This document shows positions 34,080-45,680 of a DNA stretch of 64,000 nucleotides, piece by piece. How positions within the stretch are numbered: position 1 is the stretch's first letter; each line of letters starts with the position of its first letter. Both the position numbers and the translations under genes were made by a program. This stretch comes from Vicia villosa (lineage: Eukaryota; Streptophyta; Magnoliopsida; Fabales; Fabaceae): the NCBI RefSeq assembly GCF_029867415.1, contig NW_026705730.1:186001-250000 (forward strand), given 5' to 3'. Below the pieces are notes generated by a model, which was not told where the DNA came from, ran no database searches, and worked only from the letters and a program-made list of their open reading frames with translations.

Positions 34080-34725
34080 CATGCAGGTACACTTGTTAGA
34101 ATCATGGCAGGTAATTCCTTTGGTGCAGGTGAGCTCGTCCGAACTAGGGCAAGTGATCTAAAATGGTGCAGGAAATTTGTCCGAACCAGGGCAAATGATC
34201 CAAATGGTGCAGGTGAATTGTCCAAACTAGGACAAATAATCCTATTGGTGCAGGTGAACTTGCTAGAACTATAGCAAGCAATCCTATTGGGGTCCAAACT
34301 GCGAGTAGCTTACCAGCACTATGGTAAGTGAGAGATACAAACCGCGAGTAGCTTACCAGCACTATGGTAAGTGAGAGATATAAACTGCGAGTAGCTTGCC
34401 AGCACTATGGTAAGTGAGAGATACAAACTGCGAGTAGCTTGCCAGAACTATGGTAAGTGAGAGATACAAACTGCGAGTAGCTTGCCAGAACTATGGTAAG
34501 TGAGAGATACAAACTGCGACGTAGCTTACCAGCACTATGGTAAGTGAGAAATCCACAAACTGCGAGTAGCTTACCAGCACTATGGTAAGTGAGAAATCCA
34601 CAAACTGCGAGTAGCTTACCAGCACTATGGTAAGTGAGAAATTCACAAACTGCGAGTAGCTTACCAGCACTATGGTAAGTGAGGGGTTCACAAACTGCGG
34701 AGGCTTGCTGGCCATAGCAAGCCAA
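34080..34725 (+). repeat. Family 2 hairpin arrays V and VI (GAACTA/GCACTA loop)
   Basis: Stems change while the hexaloop stays close to GAACTA or GCACTA: TTTGTCC/GGGCAAA (34176-34195), TTGTCC/GGACAA (34218-34235), CTTGCTA/TAGCAAG (34259-34278), CTTACCA/TGGTAAG (34309-34328 and repeated at about 40-55 bp period), CTTGCCA/TGGTAAG with wobble, and GGCTTGCT/AGCAAGCC (34702-34723). Confidence 0.82.
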
Positions 34726-35326
34726 TTACACAATCAACAGAAGGTCCTCGCTATTCCTTTTCAGGAACCTTTCCAGGAAGTCTTCTTCAAGACGTATTCC
34801 ATCCTTTCTAGGAGCTTTTCCAGGCATACAAGATTTTTCAAACGATTCCTCAATTGGGTTTATCACGTTAGTCCCTCGGCAGTGATATCTTCCAAAACAT
34901 CATCAACAAAAGGTGCTATCTTTCTTTTCAGAATTACTAACATACTTCGATTAACGTAACTAACAATCATGCATCATTTCAACTAGCTAACCTCATTCAT
35001 ACATTACGCATATACATACACGGCTCTCATTTATTTTGAGAAGCGCGTTGCATCATGCATCACATGCATCATAAACATTGCATAAATTCAGGTTGCCTCT
35101 TTAGGCTATGCTACAAAAAAAATCAATCATCTGGTCCTTTCCAAAGGGCGTGTGCTTCACACATGGAATAATGGTATTTACCTTGGGTGGCATCTGTAAG
35201 CCCATCTCCCGCGGAATTCTTTCCCAACAAAGGCAAATTTCAGGGCATTTCAGTGTCCAATCATCTTCTACCTTAGATCACGATAGGCAGACGTGCCTAT
35301 CTGACTCTTCAGGTTCAAGAAGATTG

Positions 35327-35338
35327 AACAGGGGCAGC
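35327..35338 (+). promoter_or_regulatory. Polypurine tract of family 2
   Basis: AACAGGGGCAGC lies directly before the 3' LTR start TGTCATACC. Confidence 0.75.
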
Positions 35339-37858
35339 TGTCATACCCCAAAATTTGCCCGATCAAATCTATGTCTGTTAAATCATCAAGGATTAGAATT
35401 AAGAGCCATGGGGTTTGACATTCCTATTGTCAAACCCGCCCTCTTATAAAATATCCTGAGTTAAAAGGTGATTATGGTTAGAAGGTGTTTTGGGCCCAGT
35501 CATCTGGCCCACCTATTCCATTTTTGAGGTTTTTAGCCCATTCTCACAAATTATTCACATGGTTTATTATAAATAATTGGTTTAAACATTTTATTATTAT
35601 AACTAGCTATTATTATTAATTAGTAGTGGTTTTAATAATATTATTATCCAGATTATTATAATTATTTCCAACTATTATTGTTATTATAAATATAATATAC
35701 AATTAGTTGATTAATGGGTTAATAATTCATTTGGGCTGAAATGATTAATTAGACTATAGGCCCATTAGGAAAAAACCTAAATTACCAATATAAAAGTAAA
35801 TTTTTTTTCTAACAAAAGGGGGCGCTGGGAATCCTAATAGGAGGGGCCGAAAAAAGAGACCCCTAACACGAGGCACGCAAAAAACTGGGCTTTGGCTGGA
35901 GAATGCCTTGTTCAAGAAAAGAAAAACGGCGAGGTTTCAATTAAATTGTAGCCAAGGATTCTGATTGATTCAAGCCAAACCAAAAGGTCCAAGACCTTCC
36001 TTGATCTTCTCTGATTCGTTTTGGACATTCACAGATCATTCCCACGCCCAGAATCACCATCAACGTGACTCCGGTTTGCCTAATTTCGTGCTTCTCGATT
36101 CTGTTCGTATGTGCCTTTTTGACGCGTTTTGATCACGTAATCATACTCATAACCCCGTTGCGACGCTCTCTGATCGATTTAATTGAAGTTTAAGAGTAGG
36201 GACACAAAGTCACCATTGTTAGGTATTCGAAGCTTCATTTGGGGCTTCGAGTTCCAAGTACAATTGACTCAAACGGATAGCACCAATGGATCCGAGAAGA
36301 AATTTACCATTGATTTGTGTTCTTATAGATTGTCTATTGGTTGTGTTGCTCGGATTTGCAGGGGATGGCCATGGCTGCGTTCGTGAACGAAACGAGGAAG
36401 GCAGTGAACAGTGCTGCGCGCGTTTTGCTTTTTTAAAGTTTGTTCTGCTTTGTTTATGTTATTTCAGATTGCTCATGTTATCAAATAAGCCATTTGGCGC
36501 AGGTGGTAATGGTGCATTCGGTGGCCACAGGATCGTGTGTTCGATCCCTGGCGCCTGTGGTCATTTTTTTCTTATTTTTCTTGAAACAACATGCTGCGAG
36601 GTTTAGTACTCATAGCTGCACGCTCGTCCACCGTGAGACCTCAACAGCTGGCCATCGGATTGCCCACATCTTAGATCCAATGCTCCACAGCGTGAAGCTT
36701 CATCATAGACCCTCAAGAGGCCACAACACAGGATAACTGCCAGGTTTTTGTTTTTATATTAATATTGTTATTTCTTTTATTGTTTATTTAGAATAAATAT
36801 TAAATAATTAGGTTTAAATGAATTAATTTATTTAATTAGATTAATATAATTACATTAGGATTAGGTTTAGAATATTAACTCCCGAATATCTCAATTTTTG
36901 TCGATTTAATTTATTTAATTATTTTAATTATAAATAAAAACCCTATTAAAATTTACAACATTAGGGTTTGCCCGATCCCATTGAATACTGGCTAAGGTTT
37001 TAGGATTTAATTTATTATTCGTTTCGACTAAATCTATTGGTCGCGATGGTTAATAATCGATTAATTTAATTAATCAAATCCTATAAATTAAAATAAACAT
37101 TATTCTGCTAAATGGTTTTAACCATCTTATTGGTTATGATGATTAGCATACCTTATCAATTTGTTATTATTTGTAATCGTATTAATCGGTTATGAGGGGT
37201 AACAATACAAAATAAAATTCATAAAAAACAATAAAACATTTTAATTCATTATTAGTGATAATCGAATCAATCGATTTGAATTGGTAATGATGCAAATCTC
37301 CTAATCTTTTAACTATGGTGATCAAACCTATTGATCATTGCGGTTAATAGTGCCAAATCAGGGTTGTACGCCTAAAAACATTTAAAACACACTAAACCAC
37401 GTTACTACAGCAATTCATCTCTTCAATTCTGCGATGTTCACAACTACGATAAGGTAATTCAAAATACCTTCGAACATTCGCATTTCAAAACAATTTCAAA
37501 ATAACTTCAAACACAATCAAATTCGATTCTAAGGCGTACAACCTTGTCCCCGAACTACGTAGACTCTGATCCTCCATAAGGAGGTACGTAGGCACTTGGC
37601 AACAAGGCGAGTCCCCCACCCTAAAATCTCAATTTTCCCCTTATTCAATTCTTTAGCATAAACCTTACCTTAATACTCTTAGCCATCAAACCTTTGCTTT
37701 AGATTCAAAGCCAATAGGAAAGGGTTGAGGGTGCCTAACACCTTCCCTCGACCTGAATATAGTAACTTACCCTGAATCTCACATCTGCGTAGGGTTTCCT
37801 ATTCGCCCTTCAGAATAGGTGGCGACTCTAAATTTAAATTTTAGAGCAGGTTGCTACA
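35339..37858 (+). repeat. Family 2 3' LTR (2520 bp)
   Basis: Same features as the 5' LTR, shifted by 9347. One base difference was seen by eye. It ends TTGCTACA before the GCCAT duplication. Confidence 0.93.
36488..36570 (+). other. tRNA-like Pol III unit inside family 2 3' LTR
   Basis: Identical to the unit at 27141: A box 36495-36506, B box 36538-36548, seven T at 36564-36570. Confidence 0.6.
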
Positions 37859-37863
37859 GCCAT

Positions 37864-38135
37864 AAACAAGAATCATCACCCTTGGCTACTAGGCATTTAG
37901 TACCATGCATCGATACATCATCTAGATCAAGCATATAGATGTTATCAATCCTAGAACTCTTAAACACAAAGTCCTTTATTGCCTTATGATCAATTAAACA
38001 ACTAAGAGCATCAAAAGTAAATATGTACCCTTTGTCTCATAATTGGCTAACGCTAAAAAGGTCGTGTTTAATTTTTTTTAACTAAAAGCATATTTTCAAT
38101 GATGATTATGGAGGAATTATCCATAATACCTTCTC
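37864..38135 (-). pseudogene. Copia spacer between protease and GAG-pre-integrase
   Basis: Minus-strand segments EGIMDNSSIIIIENMLLVK, LINHKAIK-like text and the block ending AKGDDSCLW match the usual copia order after protease. Frame changes and a stop near 38045 make it non-functional. It is bounded by the GCCAT duplication of family 2 and the CTAGT duplication of family 3. Confidence 0.75.
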
Positions 38136-38394
38136 CTAGTTGTGGTGTCGTTTTCTTTTACCTCCCCGTTTCACTTGGGAGGACGGCACGCTAAACCCTT
38201 CACGCGAAATTTGGAAGGAGAATGCGCCCGTGGTGGGATGAATTTTATTTCAGTTCTTCCTACGATATCACACGAACTTTCTTATTTGTCCTACGAGTAG
38301 GAAAGGGAAAAAAAGATCTCAACTAAACCCTAGGAGTTTGCTAAGTGTGGGGATTTCACCTAGACTAGAAATTCTGGAGTCCGGGAGGTCGGTT

Positions 38395-38427
38395 ATACAT
38401 AGGGAAGTGTTTAAACACCCTACATAT
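38395..38427 (-). promoter_or_regulatory. Conserved LTR 3'-end hairpin, family 3
   Basis: On the minus strand ATATGTAGGG pairs with CCCTATGTAT with two wobbles, loop TGTTTAAACACTT. Confidence 0.65.
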
Positions 38428-38587
38428 CTGTAGTACTCTACAGGAACCTTCTCTGTGTCATTGTGATTGTGTTTGCTACTAATGATTGGGAAAGTTTCTC
38501 CTTTGTGTTAGGAGAAGGAATTGAATTGTTTAAAGAAAGACAGACAGATAGACAGACTGACTATTTTTGGTATTTTATTAGCTCGCT

Positions 38588-38658
38588 GAGGTTCCTTGTG
38601 AACCTCATGCCTACATATCCCTAGTGGAAGTCAGAGCTTAATGTAGTTCGGGGAACTA
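38588..38658 (-). promoter_or_regulatory. Three-hairpin module, family 3
   Basis: Minus strand: stem TAGTTC/GAACTA (complement 38644-38658); GCTCTGA linker; TTCC/GGGA around ACTA (38618-38629); ATGTAGGCAT linker; GAGGTTC/GAACCTC perfect seven pairs (38588-38594 and 38600-38606), then AGCGAGC. Confidence 0.7.
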
Positions 38659-39089
38659 ACTAGGGAAATTAATTGTTTTTTTTTGGTGCCTTGCTTGAAG
38701 CTCAAGGTTGAAGCTTGGAATTAAATCTCTGTTTACAGTAAAGAGACATGAAATCATCTTTACAGAGAGGTATTTGTACTATTCTACCACAAACATTTAA
38801 AGGAGTGACAGAATAACTGAATTAATTTCATTCAAGAGGGGGACCTTACTTGTGTATGTGCAAGTATACCAGTCAAATGCCTCTTAAATGAAAGAAAGAT
38901 GCTCATCCAAATTAGGGAAAGTTACCACATGTCTGGGTTTTACTGCCAGCTCATGCCTTTCAAAATCCTAAATGGGAGACTTGATTAAAATTGAAATGAA
39001 ATGTTTGTTTGTTTGAATGTGGTAGAGTAGTAAAAATATCTCTCTATGGAGATAAGCTATGTCTATCTACTGTATAAAAGATTTGACTT

Positions 39090-40240
39090 TAGCTGGCTTG
39101 TATGAGGCCCAAGCTTGAGGCTTTTTGATTGATTAATTGATATTATTGACTCTGGGAGATGACTCCACTGGGGATTAATTACTGGGTATTTTAGTGTTCT
39201 GTACAAAGCCCAGAATTGAGGCTGACTCTACTTAGGGAGACTCTATTTATGTGCCTTGTACAAAGCCCAAGGTTGTGGCTGACTGTTGAGGATAATTGAA
39301 TGAATGACTCTATTTTATGTGCCTTGTACAAAGCCCAAGGTTGTGGCTGACTGTTGAGGATAATTGAATAAATGACTCTATTTTATGTGCCTTGTACAAA
39401 GCCCAAGGTTGTGGCTAACTCTAGCTAGGGAAAACATTATTTTCTGCCTTGTACAAAGCCCAAGGTTGTGGCGGACTCTTAAATGAATTAAGTATGGATG
39501 ACTATATGGGGAAAGATCCTAAGTGTTAGGAATCTCTGACACATGAAAGATATGGTTTATCTGCCTTGTACAAAGCCCAAGGTTGTGGCTACTGAGTGAT
39601 GAAGGACTCACTAGGGAGACTCTATTATCTGCCTTGTACAATGCCCAAGGTTGAGGCTGACTCTTGACAGGGGAGTTTTATTGTTTGGTGCCTTGTATGA
39701 AGCCCAAGGTTGAGGCTAACTGTTTTTGTTGGTTTTGACTCTACTGAGGAGGTTTTATTTATTAAAAGACTGTTTTTCTTTGGAAGCTAACCCTTTCCAG
39801 GGATTTTGACTCAGCTGGTGAATTTGTCTGTTAAAAGACTGACTTTATCATGTTTTTTGGAGGCTGACCCTTTCCAGGGGTTTTGACTCTTTTGGGGAAA
39901 TTATCTCCTAAGAGAAATGAATCTTTATTTATTGACATTTTAAATAATTGACTTTGGAGGCTAACCCTTTCCAGGGGTTTTTATTAAAATGAAGGAATGT
40001 GTGGAAGCTAACCCTTTCCAGGGATTTGACATTTTAGACAGATGTTGGAGGCTAACCCTTTCCAGGGGTTTTGACACTTTTTTATTAATTGACTTTGGAG
40101 GCTAACCCTTTCCAGGGGTTTTGACACTTTTTTATTAATTGACTTTGGAGGCTAACCCTTTCCAGGGGTTTTGACATTTTTTTTTATTAATTGACTTTGG
40201 AGGCTAACCCTTTCCAGGGGTTTTTGTTAAAATGATTGGC
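39090..40240 (-). repeat. Two tandem arrays in family 3 LTR
   Basis: Array 1 (39090-39715): units of about 70-100 bp with GCCTTGTACAAAGCCCAAGG, in which CCTTG pairs with CAAGG. The unit near 39096 has GCTTG/CAAGC, a paired change. Array 2 (39775-40235): units of about 55 bp with GGAGGCTAACCC and TTTCCAGGGGTT, in which AACCC pairs with GGGTT. Confidence 0.82.
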
Positions 40241-41721
40241 AGAAAGATTATCTAGTGGAGACTTCTTGTTTAAAGCCCAAGATGAAGGCTGACTCAATGC
40301 TGAGGATGATCAAACATGGATCCTAGACTCTGCTAAGGAAGATTGATGAAGATAAGGGTGACAGAGACTGTCCATGTCTCTCATTCCAAAAAGTGTACTC
40401 AATGCAAAATTGAGACAAACTTAGCTTGTTTAAAGTCTGGTTTAAATTGGAAGAAACTCACCAGGGTAGGCTAAAAGGTGACTAAAGACCTGTTCCTATG
40501 TTTATAAGAAACCTGATGGGTCCTTGTATACAAGCTCAAGAGGAAGCTGGAAATACTTTTAAGAAGCCTGTGGGTCCTTGTACAAAGCCCAAGAGGAGGC
40601 TAGTCGAGGGTCCTTGTTATAGCACAAGAGAAAGCTATGTGGTTTTTGAACTTATTTTGGCTCTAAGCAAATGGGTAAGAGGTTTCACCGGGAATAATTC
40701 CTCTTTGGGTGGATGTGTCCTATATTTTTGGATTCTAAGGTTTTTTGCCAAGATGTTTCACCGGGAATAATTCATCTTGGGGGTTTGAACTACAGATCTC
40801 TAATTAGGAAAGAGCCTTCACCGGGAAGACATTCTCAATCCTAGGCCATATTCCTATAATATATATATAGTTTAACTGTCCTAGGGTTTATACTCAAACG
40901 CAGTTCTAAACTAATATATGCACAGTTTATATTTGACAGTAATTTAAATAAAGACTGTAAATTGAAAGCTTGTAAAGCCTAACCTGGATGGAGTGGAGGC
41001 CATTGAAGAAGTATGTACAGAGCCTCAAAAGTATTTTTGTTGTTTTGTTGATAACAGTTGAATATATATGATAAACAGTTAATGGTTTTTGAAAACAGAA
41101 GAAGTGAAGATGGACAAAGGTCACATAGGTATCTGAAGAGTTTCACCGGGAATAATGCCCTTCAAATACCAGAAGAATGTTTTGAAAACAGAAAGAAGAT
41201 TTTGAAAATACAGTTTTGAAAACAAGCTAAGAAGAGAAGGTTTTTGGGACTTACACTCTATTAGAGGCCCAGTACTTTACAGTACTGGTGTAAAAGCAAT
41301 TGAAAATGATTTGGAATGATACAAGGTTTTGTTGTTTGAAAACCTTAACCATTTGATTTAATCAGAGATTTAAAACAGTTTTGAGATTTGACAAAAGTCA
41401 ACTTAATTAAAGTAAAAATAAAGATTTTTACTTAATTAAGACCTAAACAATTAGGGTTTTATCATAAACTTTACTTACAAAATGATTAGGTTAAAACAAA
41501 GTGAAAATATGTATTAAAGTATTTAAGAAAACACCTAAAAACATACTATTTAAAACCTAATAAAAATATATGAAATAAATAATGTTTTTATGATTTTTTT
41601 GATTATTCACAAAATAGATATGTTAAATAAAAAGTGTGTGAAAAATGAAGTGAAAATGAATTAGTTTGATAGGTTAAATAAATATGTGAAGTTGTGAAGA
41701 AAAATGAAAGAAATTAGTGTT

Positions 41722-41805
41722 AAAAAATAAGTTTTGGCCCTTGGAGGGTTTGAACCCACGCCCTTTAGGCCACACACTCAAAACAAACACCACTGAGCCA
41801 ACGCG
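41722..41805 (-). other. tRNA-like Pol III unit b in family 3 LTR
   Basis: Minus strand: A box TTGGCTCAGTGG (complement 41790-41801), B box GGTTCAAACCC (complement 41746-41756), 33 bases between them, then six T (complement 41722-41727). Confidence 0.6.
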
Positions 41806-41882
41806 CGTGTGGTGATAGTGACTTGCCTTCAATTGGTTATGTTTCAAAACAAGTTGTAAATCCTTGAAAAAATAAAAGAATC

Positions 41883-41968
41883 AAAAAGTCTGGGGCGAGG
41901 GGGATTCGAACCCCAGACTTGAGGCATGATGATACTAAGGGCGTATGGGAGGCCACTAGGGCAAGTTT
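41883..41968 (-). other. tRNA-like Pol III unit c in family 3 LTR
   Basis: Minus strand: A-box-like TTGCCCTAGTGG (complement 41953-41964), perfect B box GGTTCGAATCC (complement 41902-41912), about 40 bases between them. AGTCTGGGG and CCCCAGACT form a perfect stem around the B box, followed by five T. Confidence 0.55.
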
Positions 41969-42914
41969 GTTCAGTCGTTAAGGGAACGCCTATCATTAAA
42001 AATAAAACAAACTTTGTTCAGAGATTTGAAAAATGGCGCCACCCTCCATCTTCGTCTTCAACCTCAAGCTCCATCAATTCAAATTTCTGAACTCTCTCAA
42101 CTCTCAACCATTTGCAATGATGTAAACATGAAACTTGCTCTAAATTCACTCACGATTCTAAATATGTAACTAACATGAATTAATATTAACTACATCTAAC
42201 TAATTTACCAGAAATCGTGAAGAACCCTAAAATTTCAAAACCAAATTAAATGACTATACTGCAAGATAAATGGATGATGATAGAGGGTTTTCAATCCTCT
42301 GATGATGCTGAACAAGATAGAATCGAGCTATTTCACAAAGAGTACTTAAATTAGAGAAGTGAGGTTCAGGAACTTACCTCTGAAAATGGAGGTCGTGAGG
42401 ATGATTGAGAGCACCTGGGCTTGAATGAATGATCTCAATAGCTTCCCTGAGACTCAATGATGCTAACTGAATGCTTATTGGAGCTTGAATCCTCCTGAAT
42501 TGCTCTATGGTCCTCCCTCGATTTCAGCTTCAAGTGAACATGGAGGGTGTTGATTCTTGAGTTACAGATGAGCTGCAGCCATCTGGTTAGCTTCACTAGG
42601 ACCTGAGGAATGTGCCTGGATGATTGGCTTGGCTCAGAACCTCCTGAATTACTCCATGGACCTCCAACTGCAAATGCTCCAAAGTGAGAGCAACAATGGT
42701 GTTCCTCCACTTACAGAAGTGATCCAGGTGCTTGGATCACCTCAAATGACCTCCCTTGAGAGGTTAGAATGCTTACTTTCCAAAGATGAGCTCTGGTTTG
42801 AAGAAAACGATTCTTCTTGCCAAAGAACTTTGAAAAACAATAAGCATGAGAAGAGAAAGAGAAAGCAAGGAATTGAGTTGCTTTGGTGTGTTTTCTGAAT
42901 GAGAAAGAGGCCTC

Positions 42915-42922
42915 TATTTATA
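42915..42922 (-). promoter_or_regulatory. TATA box of family 3 LTR
   Basis: TATAAATA on the minus strand in CCCTATAAATAGAGGC, about 1.54 kb from the LTR start, close to the distance in family 4. Confidence 0.6.
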
Positions 42923-44468
42923 GGGAATTGGTTCAGAGCAATTGATCATAGTGAGCTTGCTTAGTGTAGTGAGCTTGGTTTCTTAGCCATGAAGGAATTC
43001 AAAGAATCTTCCAAGTGCAATGATGAGCTCTTTGATACCACTCCCTAGCCATCGGTTTTGCTTGATCTTAGGGGACCAAATGGCTGCAGAAATGAGCTCC
43101 AATTGGTTGGGAGAAGATTCCTTTGATGAATCACCAATTTGCCATAAATTCAAAAATGCAATCATTACATAATCACGTGCCTTTGTTTTTGGGAATCTTC
43201 TCTAATCCTTATGCAATGATGGAAATTGATGTATGGTATGGTTTCAGATGCATTAGAGGTTGTGTAGCATCATTTAGTGAAGCAAAATGCACAAAATTGC
43301 AAAGTTTCAAATTGTACATGACCTATAATTTCACTTCATGAGGCCAACTTTGAACAAGCATAACTCCTAGCTCAAAATGAATTTGGAGAAGGTTGAACAC
43401 AATTTGGAAAGCCCTAAACATCTACTTCAAATAATTAGTTTGGAGTTTCTTCAGAATCCTTTGGCAAATTTGTGAAAAATGAGGCCAAAGTTGGAAGAAA
43501 ACTAGGTTAAAACACTTAGAAAAATTTCTAAGTGTTTATGACCTAAACTTCAAAATTTCCAAAACTTCATAAATGGTTGATCTTTTGAAAAAAGTTCCTT
43601 TGTAAGATGTTGTTTTATTTTGCAAGATCTACAACTTTCATGTTGGAAGTTTTTTGAGTTGTGTAGGTGAAATTTTGAGTTCTCACCATGCCTTCAAAAA
43701 CCCTAATTCCCGACTTTTCGCTCCTTGATGAATTTCTTTGAATTTCTTTGGTCAAATGACTTTGACATCCATATATTGATGATATTGATCTTTGAAAGTC
43801 ATTTTTTGACCAAAAACCTTAAAAGTCAATGATGATCCTTCACAGTTGACTTTTTCCTGACAAAGTGAATTTTTGGGCTTTTGTGTAGAAACAAGATCTT
43901 TTCCTCAAATGAATGATGTAAATGGATTATATTGAGGTAGTAGAGATTCTTGAATCATGTCTTGAGTTTTGGATTCATGCCCTGATTAAAAGTCAACTAT
44001 CTTGGTGAATTAGGTCAAAAACCCTAATTGTCGACCAGAGGACAATGATGACTGTAGACTTTGAACTGAGATGTAATGTCCAGTGGATCTTGTCATAAGA
44101 GTTATTTGAAGATGATTGATGTCTTTGAATGGTTCCCTGGGGCTTTTTAGGGTTTCCCAAAAGTGATCCCTGATTTTAGTCCTTGATAGGCTCAAAACCC
44201 TAGTCTGGTGACCTGAGTAAACCTGTACTCAGAGGACTGGATGTCTAATCAATCATAGATGAGAAAAATGAAGTCCTTGAGCCCCATGATTGTATTAGGG
44301 ACTAATCCTTGTATTGATTGATCCTTTGCCTGAGCTTTCTTGTCTTTGAGCATCCTCGATTGGATACCAGATGGAGAAGTGACTGCTCTGGGAACTTGTC
44401 TTGACCTGATGAAAAATCCTGAAGATATGCCATCTCAGGGGGGTCAAAAATTAGGGTATGACACTAGT

Positions 44469-45157
44469 ATGCTACCTCTTGTGTTGTCTCCATAGGTAAT
44501 GTGACTACTTTCTTTCTTATCGAACTTGATGAAAAGAGAAGCATCTCCCGTCATGTGTCTTGAACATCGGCTATCTAAAAACCATAATCTTTTCACAGAA
44601 ACAAAACTTTCATGTAGATAATCAAATAAGTAAACTTAGGTCCCCCACTAGTGAGTCCTTTGGGTTAGTAGTGGTACACTTAGGAACCCGTTCCATCTTA
44701 CCATTTGGAACTTTGAAATTACTAATAAGACATGGATTCCTAATGTGTCCCTTATTATCACAATTATGACAAATAGCTTTAAATGAAATGCTACTTCTAT
44801 TTATACTAGTGACACAAGGGTTTTTCTTAAAAGAAATTCCTCTATCACTTGAAGAGCTAGGATAAGAACAAGATGGTGAAGTAATTACATGAGTCAATTT
44901 TACTTTGATATTTTCAATTTCAAGTTTTAAATTTGGACATTCAACACATTCCACTTTTTTCATATTTGCAACTAAAATATTAGAAACATTATAACGCTCA
45001 ATAAAAAGAGATGTATGTGCGTGTTTAAGATATTCTAAAGCACGATTAAGATTATTGATCTCCTTTTCAAGAATTATAATATTTCCTTTTGGAGAGAAAT
45101 TTTCTTAAAAGCATTTAGGAAATCATCATACATATCATTAAAAGCTTTAGACAACTC
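44469..45157 (-). pseudogene. Copia gag C-terminus with zinc knuckle and start of protease
   Basis: Minus strand: SKAFNDMYDDFLNAFKKISL opens the block; a CCHC knuckle CHNCDNKGHIRNPC follows near 44760; then the protease region WFLDSRCSRHMTGDASLF near 44560. The catalytic D-S-G triad is D-S-R here, so the protease would be inactive even without the frameshifts. The block continues the gag piece beyond the family 4 insertion (AACTC counted once). Confidence 0.87.
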
Positions 45158-45351
45158 TGTCGCGGGCGAAAAATCGTTTATCCTTTTTTTTCGGGATGAG
45201 ACACCTGATGCCTTCTTTGGGCTCGAGTGCTCATAAAAAATGATTTTTCTTTTGTTCCGACCAAACTTTTTATTATTTCCAAAGGAGGAAAAGGAAAAAA
45301 GCTGCAATAACCTAAAAAGTGGGGGAGAGATCTTGGGTAAGAGGGTTGGTT

Positions 45352-45383
45352 ATACGAAGGGAAGGTATTAGCACCCAACGTAT
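45352..45383 (-). promoter_or_regulatory. Conserved LTR 3'-end hairpin, family 4
   Basis: Minus strand ATACGTTGGG against CCCTTCGTAT: eight of ten positions pair, loop TGCTAATACCTT identical to family 1. Confidence 0.65.
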
Positions 45384-45490
45384 CTATAGTACTCTATAGG
45401 ATTCTTTATTGTTTTTCATTCTATGTTATGGTGGAGGTTCTGTTGTGAAATAGGTGGGACCTAAGGTGTTTGTTTGATTATGCTCACAAA

Positions 45491-45680
45491 GATCATCGCG
45501 ATCCTCTGCATACATATCCCCTATAGGGAATCAGAGCATCTGTAGCTCGGGGTCTACGGGTGCTAAGGTTTGAGTGGTTTGAGAGAGAAGTTTTGCTCGC
45601 CAAGGAATAAGACCTTGTGCCTACGTATTCTCAAAGGGATGTTGAGAAAGTCAGAGCAATCGTAGTTCCCACTTATGCTG
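45491..45680 (-). promoter_or_regulatory. Two three-hairpin modules, family 4
   Basis: Module 1 (45491-45557, minus): GTAG/CTAC; linker GCTCTGA; TCCC/GGGA around TATAG; ATATGTATGCA; AGGATC/GATCTT with one wobble. Module 2 (45601-45680, minus): CCAC/GTGG then GAACTACG; GCTCTGA; TTCTCAA/TTGAGAA perfect seven pairs (45628-45634, 45642-45648); ATACGTAGGCA; CAAGG/CCTTG (45601-45617); GGCGAGC. Confidence 0.68.

Larger units (their letters stand above)
28512..35338 (+). mobile_element. Family 2 internal region, non-coding, rich in hairpin arrays
   Basis: PBS, then a leader (28950-29290), then hairpin arrays at about 29360-30110. The block shared with family 1 lies at 31140-32070. A GGGGCA-rich stretch follows (32290-32600). 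Further arrays are at 32890-33520, 33625-33795, 33900-34025, 34080-34280 and 34300-34725. The PPT AACAGGGGCAGC is at 35327-35338. No conserved retroelement domain is readable in any frame. Confidence 0.85.
25992..37858 (+). mobile_element. Family 2: full-length non-autonomous Ogre/Tat-like element (11.87 kb)
   Basis: The 5' LTR 25992-28511 and 3' LTR 35339-37858 are both 2520 bp, and I could find only one base difference (27893 A, 37240 T). The target duplication is GCCAT (25987-25991 and 37859-37863). PBS at 28514-28531 and PPT at 35327-35338. The 6.8-kb internal region has no gag, protease, RT, RNase H or integrase; its largest frame (31377-31757) spans the non-coding block shared with family 1. 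The element is intact and apparently very young, yet encodes nothing recognisable. Confidence 0.93.
38141..44463 (-). mobile_element. Family 3 solo LTR (6.3 kb), Ogre/Tat-like
   Basis: On the minus strand it starts TGTCATACCCTAATTTTTGA and ends CGACACCACA. The 5-bp duplication CTAGT is at 38136-38140 and 44464-44468. No PBS, polypurine tract or second LTR lies between the ends, so it is a solo LTR left by LTR-LTR recombination. Features on the minus strand: TATA box 42915-42922, two tRNA-like units (41722-41968), tandem arrays, three-hairpin module, terminal hairpin. It is unusually long for an LTR; tandem arrays account for part of this. Confidence 0.85.

Noticed and set aside
32890..34725. 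Regular short repeats resembling a CRISPR array
   Set aside because: The genome is a plant; spacers are themselves repetitive, repeats vary in step with their pairing partners, and no cas-like gene exists.
42435..42898. Two roughly 90-codon frames in family 3 LTR as a host gene
   Set aside because: They overlap on opposite strands, match nothing known and lie wholly within the LTR beside its TATA box.
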